From an uncultured Acetobacteraceae bacterium (GTDB taxonomy: Bacteria > Pseudomonadota > Alphaproteobacteria > Acetobacterales > Acetobacteraceae), in the NCBI GenBank assembly GCA_937874445.1, contig CALNAL010000392.1, forward strand, positions 1 through 15,149: a stretch of DNA of 15,149 nucleotides. The letters are read 5' to 3'. The notes below the pieces were generated by a model. It was given only the letters and a program-made list of their open reading frames with translations, did no database searches and was not told the origin of the DNA. Position numbers and translations under genes: made by a program. Of the stretch, positions 7,001 through 12,631 are shown one piece after another (the stretch's first letter is position 1; every line of letters begins with the position of its first letter).

Positions 7001-8702
7001 CAATTTCGGGGTGGCGCGGGCACGCGGCGACTACATCGCGCTGCTCGACCAGGACGACGTGTGGTACCCCGACCATCTCGAACGCCTGGCGGCCCCCTTC
7101 GCGGAGCCGCATGTCCGCCGGCTCGGCTGGACGTACAGCGATCTCGACCAGATCGACGAGGACGGCAGCACCGTCACCCAGTTCTTCCTCAAGTCGCTGG
7201 GCACGCCGCATCCCAAGCACGATCTGTTCGACTGCCTGCGCGCGGACATGTTCGTGCTGCCCTCGGCCTCGCTGGTCGCGCGGGAGGCGTTCCTGGCGGT
7301 GGGCGGGTTCGACGAGAAGCTCTCGGGCTACGAGGACGACGACCTCTTCCTGCGCCTGTTCCGCGCCGGCTATGACAATGTGTTCCTGCCCGAGGCGCTG
7401 TCGCGCTGGCGGATCTATCCGGCGAGCTCGTCCTACAGTGTGCGCATGGCACGCAGCCGGGCGGTTTATGCCCGCAAGCTGATCGCGGCTTTTCCCGACG
7501 AGCCGGAGCGCAACCGCTACTACCGCCGCGACCTGATCGTGCCGCGCTTCTATCGCCAGTTCGCCGAGGAATGCCGCAAGGCGGTCAAGCGGCAGGATGA
7601 CGCGCTGCTGGCCTTCGCGCGCGGGGAGATGGCGTATCTGCGGTCCTGCCTGTCGGATGCGATCGGCCGGGCGCGCCCGGGCCTCGAAGCGCGGACGATG
7701 CTGATCTCGGCGGTGATCCCGCTCTACAACGGGGCGCGGACGATCGAGGAGGCGCTGCAGAGCATCTTCCGCCAGACGCTGCCGCCGATCGAGGTGATCG
7801 TGGTGGACGACGGCTCGACCGACGCGGGGCCGGCGATCGTCGAGCGCCTGACTGCGGAGTTCCCGATCACCCTGCTGCACAAGGAGAACGGGGGGCAGTC
7901 CTCGGCGCGCAATTTCGGGGTGGCGCGGGCACGCGGCGACTACATCGCGCTGCTCGACCAGGACGACGTGTGGTACCCCTTCCACCTGGAGCGCCTGGCC
8001 GAGCCGTTCACCCAGGCGCGCAGTCGTCCCCTCGGCTGGACGTACAGCGATCTCGACCAGATCGACGAGGCCGGCAGCATGGTGACCCAGGAGTTCCTGT
8101 ACAGCCTGGGCACGCCGCATCCCAAGCGCGACATGTTCGACTGCATCCGCGCGGACATGTTCGTGCTGCCCTCGGCCTCGCTGATCGCGCGGGAGGCGTT
8201 CCTGGCGGTGGGCGGGTTCGACGAGGCGCTTTCCGGCTACGAGGACGACGACCTCTTCCTGCGCCTGTTCCGCGCCGACTACGACAATGCCTTCATTCCC
8301 GAGGCGCTGTCGCAGTGGCGGATCTATCCCACCAGTTCGTCCTACAGCGTGCGCATGGCGCGCAGCCGCGCCGTCTATGCCCGCAAGCTGCTGGCCACCT
8401 ATCCCGATGAACCGGAGCAGCGCCGCTACTACCGGCGCGACCTGATCGTGCCGCGCTTCTTCCCGCAGATGGTGGCCGAATACATGAAATCGCTGCGCTC
8501 GGGGGACATGGCGCGGGTGCGGGGCGCCGTGCGGGACTTCGCCGCCCTGGCGCCCTATCCGCGGTGGCTGCTCTCGCTGGCGGTGACGCTGCTGGCCTCG
8601 CCGCTGGTGGCGAATCCGGTGGGCGCGCGGGTGGTGACGGCGCTTGCTCCGCTGGCCCGCCCGGTGGTGCGCCGGGCGCTGCGTCCGCCGCGCCGCCGCT
8701 AG
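4065..8702 (+). CDS. Giant protein of five tandem GT-A family 2 glycosyltransferase modules
   Basis: About 1545 residues from a TTG start. Five copies of a GT2-like domain begin at residues 5, 305, 608, 911 and 1214, each about 300 residues long. Each module has ISAVIPLYNG near its start, the nucleotide-sugar motif VDDGSTD, KENGGQSSARNFG, a DXD-type LLDQDDVWYP and a GGFDE.LSGYEDDDLFLRLF acceptor/base region. Family knowledge says these transfer sugars from nucleotide donors, usually to surface polysaccharide. DXD positions are 89-92, 389-392, 692-695, 995-998 and 1298-1301. Module 2 reads DQGD (G391) and also has PLHDG and KPQGGP, so it may be inactive or non-catalytic. Modules 3 and 4 are near-identical. 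The last 47 residues (from 1499) form a hydrophobic and arginine-rich tail that could bind membrane. There is no signal peptide, so the protein is probably cytoplasmic or membrane-peripheral. The donor sugars are unknown. Because the modules are repetitive, the copy number depends on correct assembly. Confidence 0.9.
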   Translation: MEPRISAIIPLYNGAPYIEAALRSVLAQSLPPVEIIVVDDGSTDEGPGIVERLAGEFPITLLHKENGGQSSARNFGVAHSSGELIALLDQDDIWYPDHLAVLAEPFATPQVPTVGWVYSNLDQIDAEGRLVTRSFVTTLGIKHPKQAVVDCIHDDMFVLPSASLIAREAFEAVGGFDERLSGYEDDDLFLRLFRAGYANEFIDRPLSQWRIYAASTSYSPRMGRSRLVFMRKLLEDFPDDIARSLFYRRDVLIPRFYPRLLAECRKAITQNNDTLLAQTHEAITLLLGSDISADRLERDPGSQLISAVIPLHDGARTIEQALRSVLCQTLPAVEIIVVDDGSTDEGPAIVERLAAEFPITLLRKPQGGPSSARNFGVAQARGDYIALLDQGDVWYPSHLERLVAPFAGRHVRRLGWSYSDLDQIDEDGSTLVQLWLGSRDAPHPKRTMADCLRDDMCVLPSASLIAREAFLAVGGFDEALSGYEDDDLFLRLFHAGYDNAFIPEALSRWRICPASPARSLRAAKNRAAYARKLLELFPDEPGSGHTFARDLIVPRFYRQFAQEYRQAIAAHDLVLLAFARGEMEHLNARAGDGGAAIRPLPGAQAMFISAVIPLYNGAPYIEEALRSVFRQTLPPVEVIVVDDGSTDAGPAIVERLTAEFPITLLHKENGGQSSARNFGVARARGDYIALLDQDDVWYPDHLERLAAPFAEPHVRRLGWTYSDLDQIDEDGSTVTQFFLKSLGTPHPKHDLFDCLRADMFVLPSASLVAREAFLAVGGFDEKLSGYEDDDLFLRLFRAGYDNVFLPEALSRWRIYPASSSYSVRMSKSRAIYARKLLDLFPDEPDRRRYITRDLIVPRFYRQFAEECRRAVDRQDDALLALARAEMAYLRACLPGGGGQTQPSVGLRAILISAVIPLYNGAPYIEEALRSVFRQTLPPVEVIVVDDGSTDAGPAIVERLTAEFPITLLHKENGGQSSARNFGVARARGDYIALLDQDDVWYPDHLERLAAPFAEPHVRRLGWTYSDLDQIDEDGSTVTQFFLKSLGTPHPKHDLFDCLRADMFVLPSASLVAREAFLAVGGFDEKLSGYEDDDLFLRLFRAGYDNVFLPEALSRWRIYPASSSYSVRMARSRAVYARKLIAAFPDEPERNRYYRRDLIVPRFYRQFAEECRKAVKRQDDALLAFARGEMAYLRSCLSDAIGRARPGLEARTMLISAVIPLYNGARTIEEALQSIFRQTLPPIEVIVVDDGSTDAGPAIVERLTAEFPITLLHKENGGQSSARNFGVARARGDYIALLDQDDVWYPFHLERLAEPFTQARSRPLGWTYSDLDQIDEAGSMVTQEFLYSLGTPHPKRDMFDCIRADMFVLPSASLIAREAFLAVGGFDEALSGYEDDDLFLRLFRADYDNAFIPEALSQWRIYPTSSSYSVRMARSRAVYARKLLATYPDEPEQRRYYRRDLIVPRFFPQMVAEYMKSLRSGDMARVRGAVRDFAALAPYPRWLLSLAVTLLASPLVANPVGARVVTALAPLARPVVRRALRPPRRR
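5886..6526 (+). repeat. 641-nt perfect direct repeat, copy A (module 3)
   Basis: Comparing the two stretches base by base, I find no difference from 6795-7435 (offset 909 nt). Identity ends at the third base of the Tyr codon in SSSYS (TAT here, TAC in copy B). It covers the whole catalytic core of the module, including synonymous sites, which implies recent duplication or gene conversion, or assembly of one repeat twice. Confidence 0.9.
6795..7435 (+). repeat. 641-nt perfect direct repeat, copy B (module 4)
   Basis: This is the partner of 5886-6526. The flanks differ: linker residues before it (GGGGQTQPSVGLRAI) and after it (ARSRAVYARKLIAAF) are distinct from those of module 3. The two modules are therefore real neighbours with unique joins, rather than one read path simply looped. 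Confidence 0.9.
7789..7979 (+). repeat. 191-nt stretch of module 5 identical to modules 3 and 4
   Basis: Identical to 6880-7070 and 5971-6161 (offsets 909 and 1818 nt). It spans the VDDGSTD to DQDDVWYP segment, while both flanks of module 5 are diverged. A sharply bounded identical patch inside a diverged repeat is the usual mark of gene conversion. Confidence 0.85.
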
Positions 8703-8711
8703 AGCAGATCG
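8699..8711 (+). repeat. 13-nt inverted repeat, left copy (CTAGAGCAGATCG)
   Basis: This overlaps the stop codon of the glycosyltransferase and is repeated as its exact reverse complement at 10589-10601, just after the transporter gene. The motif resembles the ends of an intergenic element that I recall as common in alphaproteobacterial genomes. That link is from memory and not proven here. Confidence 0.5.
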
Positions 8712-8712
8712 C

Positions 8713-8734
8713 GATCCGGCGGGAGCGCCGGGTC
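8713..8734 (+). terminator. Hairpin just after the glycosyltransferase stop
   Basis: GATCCGGCG pairs with CGCCGGGTC around a GGAG loop: nine pairs, one a G-T wobble. It begins 11 nt after the TAG. No T-tract follows, so it may protect the 3' end or act only as a weak terminator. Confidence 0.4.
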
Positions 8735-8825
8735 ACGGGGCTCGGCGCTCGTGTCCTGCCCGCGAAGGCCGCCGCATCGGCGACGGACGGAGCGGATCGG
8801 CAGGTCCCTGAAATGAAAAAGAGAG

Positions 8826-8864
8826 GGCCTGATTTCGCGGGCTTCAGGATTGCGGAATCAGGCC
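8826..8864. other. Long-stem hairpin in the intergenic region
   Basis: GGCCTGATTTCGC (8826-8838) pairs with GCGGAATCAGGCC (8852-8864) over 13 positions with a single T-G pair and a 13-nt loop. An A-rich stretch (AAATGAAAAAG) lies just to the left. Read on the minus strand, it is therefore a stem followed by CTCTCTTTTTCATTT, which would make a minus-strand terminator. No minus-strand gene leads into it. Confidence 0.55.
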
Positions 8865-9125
8865 ACGAGAGCGGCTCACGCCCGGCTTTGGGGGCGGCTG
8901 CCCGTCCCTATGGGCGGACAGCGCGCCAGATATGCCTGTTTTGCATGTGGCTTCCCCTGTTTCAAAAAGTGACAGATACGCTGATGCGTCATGCCCGGGA
9001 GCCGCGGGCAGGCCTGAAAATGGCTGATATTTTATCAAATTGACATTCTACCATACTAGTGCTCTGAACGTGGCCGGCTGGAAGCACGGCCGCGACCGCC
9101 CCGGGCGGGACCGTCGAAACGGTCT

Positions 9126-9141
9126 GTGTAACCGGTTACAC
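9126..9141. promoter_or_regulatory. Perfect 16-bp LacI-family-type operator (GTGTAACCGGTTACAC)
   Basis: This is an exact palindrome with a central CG. The TGTAACCGGTTACA core is characteristic of operators bound by LacI/GalR-family repressors. It ends 21 nt before the transporter ATG, where it could block initiation or early elongation. No LacI-family gene is in the window. Control of a sugar-acid transporter by such a repressor is a common arrangement; the specific regulator is unknown. Confidence 0.7.
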
Positions 9142-9162
9142 GGTGACCATTGGGGATGAGAG

Positions 9163-10482
9163 ATGTCACAGAGCGAAGCTTTGTCGGGCGCAGGAGCGAT
9201 CCCGCAGCTGAAACAGAGAATTGGGCACTTCCGCTGGACGATTTGTGCCCTGCTCTTTTTCGCCACCACGATCAATTATATCGACCGCCAGGTGGTCGGG
9301 CTCCTGAAGCCGGTGCTGATGACCGATCTGCACTGGACTGAAACCGATTTCGGCGACATCGTTGCCGCCTTCTCGATCTTCTACGCCTTCGGCTATCTCG
9401 GCGTCGGGCGCCTCATGGACAAGCTCGGCACCCGCCTCGGCCTGACCCTGTCGGTCGGCTTCTGGAGCGTCTTCGGCGCCCTGCACGCCGCCATGAGTTC
9501 AGTGTTCGGCTTCCAGATCGCCCGTGCCGGCCTCGGCATTTCCGAGGGCGGCAACTTCCCCGCCTCCATCAAGACCGTCTCCGAGTGGTTCCCCGCCAAG
9601 GAACGCGCCCTGGCCACCGGCATCTTCAACGCCGGCTCCAACGTCGGCGCCTTCATCGCGCCGATCCTGGTGCCGGTGATCGTGCATTTCTGGGGCTGGC
9701 GGCCGGCCTTCATCATCACCGGCTCGTTCGGTCTCCTCTGGGTGATCGCCTGGCTGATGTTCTATCGCAACCCCGAGGAGCATCCGCGCCTTTCCAAGGC
9801 CGAGCTTGCCTACATCCAGAGCGACCCCGTGCCGCCCGCCGAGCCCGCGATCCCCTGGCTCAAGCTGCTCGCCTATCGCGGCACCTGGGCCAACATCGTC
9901 GGCACCTGCTTCTCCGCGCCGGTGTGGTGGTTCTATCTCAACTGGGTGCCCGGCTTCCTCCACCAGCGCTACGGCGTGGACCTGATGGGCGCCATGCTGC
10001 CGCTCGTCATCATCTACTGCATGGCCGATTTCGGCAGCATCTTCGGCGGCTGGCTCTCCTCGCATCTCATTGCGCGGGGCGTGAAGACCCTGCGCGCCCG
10101 CAAGATCGCCTTCCTGGTCTGCGGCCTGTGCGTCGTGCCGGTGTTCTTCGCCTCCTCGGCCTCCAACATGTGGGTGGCGGTGGTGCTGATCGCCGTCGCG
10201 GCCTCCGCCCACCAGGGCTACTCGGCCAACGTCTACACCATCGTCTCCGACACCATGCCGCGCGGCTCGGTGGGCTCGGTGGTCGGCATGGGCGGGTTCG
10301 CCGCCTATTTCGTCGGCACCTTCGTCTCGATGGGCGTCGGCCGTCTGCTGGATGCGACCGGCGGCAACTACCACGTGCTGTTCGCTATCGCCTCCTCGCT
10401 CTACCTGATCGGCCTGCTGATCATGCACCTCATCCTTCCCAAGACCGGCTCCGGCCGGACGGCGGCGGGCATCGAGGTCTGA
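9163..10482 (+). CDS. MFS transporter, hexuronate/anion:cation symporter (ExuT-like) type
   Basis: A 439-residue integral membrane protein with about 12 hydrophobic segments, a typical MFS length. Family blocks are FATTINYIDRQVVGLLKP in TM1, then GRLMDKLGTRLGL in loop 2-3 (the MFS GxxxDxxGxR-like motif), and GISEGGNFPASIKTVSEWFP with RALATGIFNAGSNVGAFIAP, which are typical of the anion:cation symporter family. Members import hexuronates, aldonates or related sugar acids with protons; the substrate is inferred from family only. The ATG at 9163 is preceded by GGGGATGAGAG, a modest ribosome-binding site. A perfect LacI-type palindrome ends 21 nt upstream. A GC hairpin follows the stop. No catabolic genes are adjacent in this window, so it appears to be a single-gene transcription unit. 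Confidence 0.9.
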   Translation: MSQSEALSGAGAIPQLKQRIGHFRWTICALLFFATTINYIDRQVVGLLKPVLMTDLHWTETDFGDIVAAFSIFYAFGYLGVGRLMDKLGTRLGLTLSVGFWSVFGALHAAMSSVFGFQIARAGLGISEGGNFPASIKTVSEWFPAKERALATGIFNAGSNVGAFIAPILVPVIVHFWGWRPAFIITGSFGLLWVIAWLMFYRNPEEHPRLSKAELAYIQSDPVPPAEPAIPWLKLLAYRGTWANIVGTCFSAPVWWFYLNWVPGFLHQRYGVDLMGAMLPLVIIYCMADFGSIFGGWLSSHLIARGVKTLRARKIAFLVCGLCVVPVFFASSASNMWVAVVLIAVAASAHQGYSANVYTIVSDTMPRGSVGSVVGMGGFAAYFVGTFVSMGVGRLLDATGGNYHVLFAIASSLYLIGLLIMHLILPKTGSGRTAAGIEV

Positions 10483-10515
10483 GCCTGCATCCGGACGCTT
10501 TCCGGACGGCGAAAA

Positions 10516-10547
10516 CGCGGCGCGGGGCAGGGATGCTCCGCGCCGCG
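10516..10547 (+). terminator. Probable terminator after the transporter
   Basis: CGCGGCGCGG (10516-10525) and CCGCGCCGCG (10538-10547) form a perfect 10-bp GC stem with a 12-nt loop, 33 nt after the stop. AAAA precedes it, and TTT follows a short GC run. The weak T-tract limits confidence. Confidence 0.5.
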
Positions 10548-10588
10548 CGCGTTTGCGGCCCGATGGTGCCGGGCGTTTCGGTGAGGAA

Positions 10589-10601
10589 CGATCTGCTCTA
10601 G
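10589..10601 (-). repeat. 13-nt inverted repeat, right copy
   Basis: CGATCTGCTCTAG is the exact reverse complement of 8699-8711, so the transporter gene with its leader lies between the two copies. Beyond the 13 bases the flanks do not match. Confidence 0.5.
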
Positions 10602-10680
10602 TCTCGCGCGAGGCAGCCCCGCGGTCCCTCCGGGGACAGGAGAAGGCTGCCGCAGCCACGGGACGAGGAGGTCCGTCGTC

Positions 10681-12048
10681 ATGCGCATCCCCAACCGGTT
10701 CGGCGCGTTCGCGTTTGCCCTGGTGCTGGCCCTGCCAGTCGCCGGCGCGCGGGCGCAGAACCCGGCCGAGTTCACTGCCCTGCAGGGCCTGTCGCCGGTG
10801 ACGGCCCTGGGCAACACCCCGGCCGGCAAGGCCGCGCTGGCGGCCAACCATGCCACGACCGGGGCGATCCAGAAGGGCACCGCCAGGCAGCCCCTGCTGC
10901 TGCCCTTCCCCGCGCAGCAGCAGCTTGCGCTGCGCGATGCCTTCATCACCCGCGGCAACCTCGACCAGCTCGCCGACGGCCTCGGCAGCAAGCTCGACGC
11001 CGCCTACCAGGCCGTCGCCACCTACAGCAGCCCCGACGGAGGCATGACCTCCCGTTTCACCAACGTCTCCCCGGCGGTGGCCAAGCTGATTACCTACACG
11101 CTGGCCACCAGCGGCGCGGACGCCGATGCGGGCAAGTATTTCTTTGCCAACGCCACCCGCAACGGCACCAAGCCGGTCAGCGACGCGGCCAAGGCCATCC
11201 TGGCGGGGCTGCACGGCGTCACCGACCCCTTCGGCGTGGCCTACGGCCTGCCGGCGGGCAGCCCCGGCGCCGACAAGTTCGGCAATTCGCGGCCCTTCCA
11301 GACCGTGCCGAACCTGCTGATCTACGAGGGAGCCAACCATTTCGGCGTGCCGGCCGACAACGTGATGTATCTGCGCGGGCCGATGCAGAACCTGGTGGAC
11401 AGCCCCTCCTATCCCAGCGGCCACACCACCTACGGCTATAGCGGCTCCCTGCTGCTCGCCGTGCTGGTGCCCGAGCGCTACGAGCAGATGGTCGTCCGCG
11501 GGGCCGAATACGGCAACAACCGCATCATCATCGGCGCCCACTACGTGATGGACGTGCTGGGCGGGCGGACCCTGGCGCTGCACGACCTCGCCCATCTGCT
11601 GGCCAACGCGCCGGGCTATGTGGGCGTGGAGCGCAAGGGCGAGACGGTGGCCGACTTCCCCAAGCTCCTCGCCGAGGCTCGCGCCGATATGACCCGCGCG
11701 CTGGAGGCCGGCTGCGGCGCCACCGTCGTGGTCTGCGCCGGGCAGGACGAGGGCCGCTTCGCCGATGCCGCGCGCAACGCCAAATTCTACGCGGCGACGC
11801 AGACCTACGCGATGCCGGTGGTGTTCCCGAAGGTCGCCGCGGCGCCCGAGGACGTGGCCAAGCTGGCGCCTGAGGCCGGCTACCTGCTCACCGTGGCCTT
11901 CCCCCGGCTGAGCCTGGCGCAGGCCGACGCCATCCTGACCGAGACCGAGGGGCCGGGCGGCGGATTCCTCGATAACGGCTCGGCCTTCGGCGTGTATTCC
12001 CGCCTCGACCTCGCCCGCGCCGCCCGGCGGGCCGCGGCGATGCCCTGA
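10681..12048 (+). CDS. Exported PAP2-family acid phosphatase
   Basis: A 455-residue protein with a clear Sec signal peptide: MRIPNR, a hydrophobic core of alanine, leucine and valine, and cleavage probably after AGARA (residue 25). The mature protein is therefore periplasmic or exported. The PAP2/vanadium-haloperoxidase phosphatase signature is present: K199 and R204-P205 (DKFGNSRPF), then SPSYPSGHTT with H248, then R281, H287 and D291 (NRIIIGAHYVMD). The spacing of the first motif is shorter than the canonical K-x6-RP. These enzymes hydrolyse phosphomonoesters or lipid phosphates through a phosphohistidine; the substrate is not evident. AGGAGG at 10666-10671, 9 nt before the ATG, is the best Shine-Dalgarno in the window. 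The gene stands alone between the transporter terminator and the second three-hairpin element. The C-terminal 150 residues after the PAP2 core carry no motif that I recognise. Confidence 0.88.
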   Translation: MRIPNRFGAFAFALVLALPVAGARAQNPAEFTALQGLSPVTALGNTPAGKAALAANHATTGAIQKGTARQPLLLPFPAQQQLALRDAFITRGNLDQLADGLGSKLDAAYQAVATYSSPDGGMTSRFTNVSPAVAKLITYTLATSGADADAGKYFFANATRNGTKPVSDAAKAILAGLHGVTDPFGVAYGLPAGSPGADKFGNSRPFQTVPNLLIYEGANHFGVPADNVMYLRGPMQNLVDSPSYPSGHTTYGYSGSLLLAVLVPERYEQMVVRGAEYGNNRIIIGAHYVMDVLGGRTLALHDLAHLLANAPGYVGVERKGETVADFPKLLAEARADMTRALEAGCGATVVVCAGQDEGRFADAARNAKFYAATQTYAMPVVFPKVAAAPEDVAKLAPEAGYLLTVAFPRLSLAQADAILTETEGPGGGFLDNGSAFGVYSRLDLARAARRAAAMP

Positions 12049-12058
12049 CCAAAGGAAG

Positions 12059-12187
12059 GTGTTCTCCTTTCGAGAAAGGAGAACCAGGAAAGCTTCATTC
12101 GTTAAGGGCTCCGCGCCCGGGTCAGACGCGGAGCCCAACGAACGAAAGTCCTTTTGCTTCTTTTCCTTCAGGAAAAGAAGACTTCCT
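12059..12187. repeat. Three-hairpin intergenic repeat, copy 2
   Basis: Same order as copy 1 (1825-1950). Hairpin 1: 12061-12071 with 12074-12084 (GTTCTCCTTTC and its complement, GA loop). Hairpin 2: TTCGTT plus GGGCTCCGCG (12098-12103 and 12106-12115) with CGCGGAGCCC and AACGAA. Hairpin 3: 12158-12166 with 12171-12179. Hairpins 1 and 2 differ in sequence from copy 1 but keep their pairing. Hairpin 3 and its flank are identical over 43 nt. It separates the convergent phosphatase and DUF3830 genes. Confidence 0.85.
12145..12179 (-). terminator. Putative intrinsic terminator of the restriction helicase-DUF3830 operon
   Basis: On the minus strand, 26 nt after the DUF3830 stop, the stem TTCTTTTCC, loop TGAA, GGAAAAGAA is followed by GCAAAAGGACTTTCGTTCG. 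It has the same position relative to a minus-strand stop codon as hairpin 3 of copy 1. Confidence 0.5.
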
Positions 12188-12204
12188 TACTTAACTCTTG
12201 GGCC

Positions 12205-12618
12205 TCAGCCGAGCCTCCGGAAGGAGATCGGCTGGGCTCCCTGCCACAGGCAGGCCTTGCCGAGGGCGGGCAGGTTTTCCAGCCCGGAGGTGAGGGTCAG
12301 GAAGTGGTTGCCCGCGAGCTGGCCCACCTTGGAGGCGAAGTGGACGCCGCCGTAGGCGAGGATGATCTCGGTCTCGCTGATGTCGGCGGGGTGCAGCAGG
12401 AACTGGCCGGGGGCGGGGTAGCTGGTATGGTTCTCGTAGCCGACGCCGAAATCCATCGCGCCGAGCGGAATCCACACGCCCTCGCCCGACCAGCGCACAT
12501 GCACGACCTGGCTCTCGAAGGGCAGGCGCGCGAGGAAGGCCGCGCAGGTTTTCGGGGCGCGTTCGGTCTCGAGGCGACCCTCGAAGGTGAACGATCCGGC
12601 AACGATCTGGAGTATCAC
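12205..12618 (-). CDS. DUF3830 family protein (cyclophilin-like)
   Basis: A small 137-residue protein. The pattern KTCAAFLARLPFESQVVHVR.WSGEGVWIPL, then GYENHTSYPAPGQFLLHP, then SETEIILAYGGVHFASKVGQLAGNHF matches my memory of the DUF3830 family. That family has a cyclophilin-like barrel and no established biochemical role. The start is GTG at 12616-12618 with GAGG 5 nt upstream. It begins 13 nt after the stop of the type III restriction-like helicase on the same strand, so the two are very likely cotranscribed. DUF3830 genes are more often found beside amide- or ureide-catabolism genes, so this neighbour is unexpected. The stop is followed by the three-hairpin element, which may end the operon. 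Confidence 0.75.
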   Translation of the reverse strand: MILQIVAGSFTFEGRLETERAPKTCAAFLARLPFESQVVHVRWSGEGVWIPLGAMDFGVGYENHTSYPAPGQFLLHPADISETEIILAYGGVHFASKVGQLAGNHFLTLTSGLENLPALGKACLWQGAQPISFRRLG

Positions 12619-12631
12619 GCGATCCTCGCTT

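Larger units (their letters stand above)
8703..9162 (+). other. 460-nt non-coding leader of the transporter gene
   Basis: I see no convincing protein here. It holds the post-stop hairpin, a strong hairpin at 8826-8864, and imperfect GC stems near 8987-9013. There is an AT-rich patch (about 9024-9058) with a TTGACA hexamer at 9040-9045 that could be a -35 element; no good -10 stands 16-18 nt further on. A small stem (GACCGT, loop CGAA, ACGGTC) lies at 9109-9124, directly before the operator palindrome. The layout suggests a regulated promoter and structured 5' leader for the transporter. Confidence 0.5.

Noticed and set aside
4050..8120. 1356-codon open frame on the minus strand opposite the glycosyltransferase gene
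   Set aside because: It mirrors the plus-strand repeats, and its translation is rich in Arg, Gln, His and Val with no family motif. Long antisense frames are expected in GC-rich genes with strong third-position GC bias.
4065..8702. CRISPR-like or mobile-element explanation for the regular repeats
   Set aside because: The 909-nt units are protein-coding glycosyltransferase domains kept in frame; there are no short repeat-spacer units, transposase or terminal inverted repeats.
9499..12138. 879-codon minus-strand frame opposite the transporter and phosphatase
   Set aside because: Low-complexity Gly/His/Asp/Gln-rich translation crossing two clear plus-strand genes and the intergenic repeat; a shadow frame.
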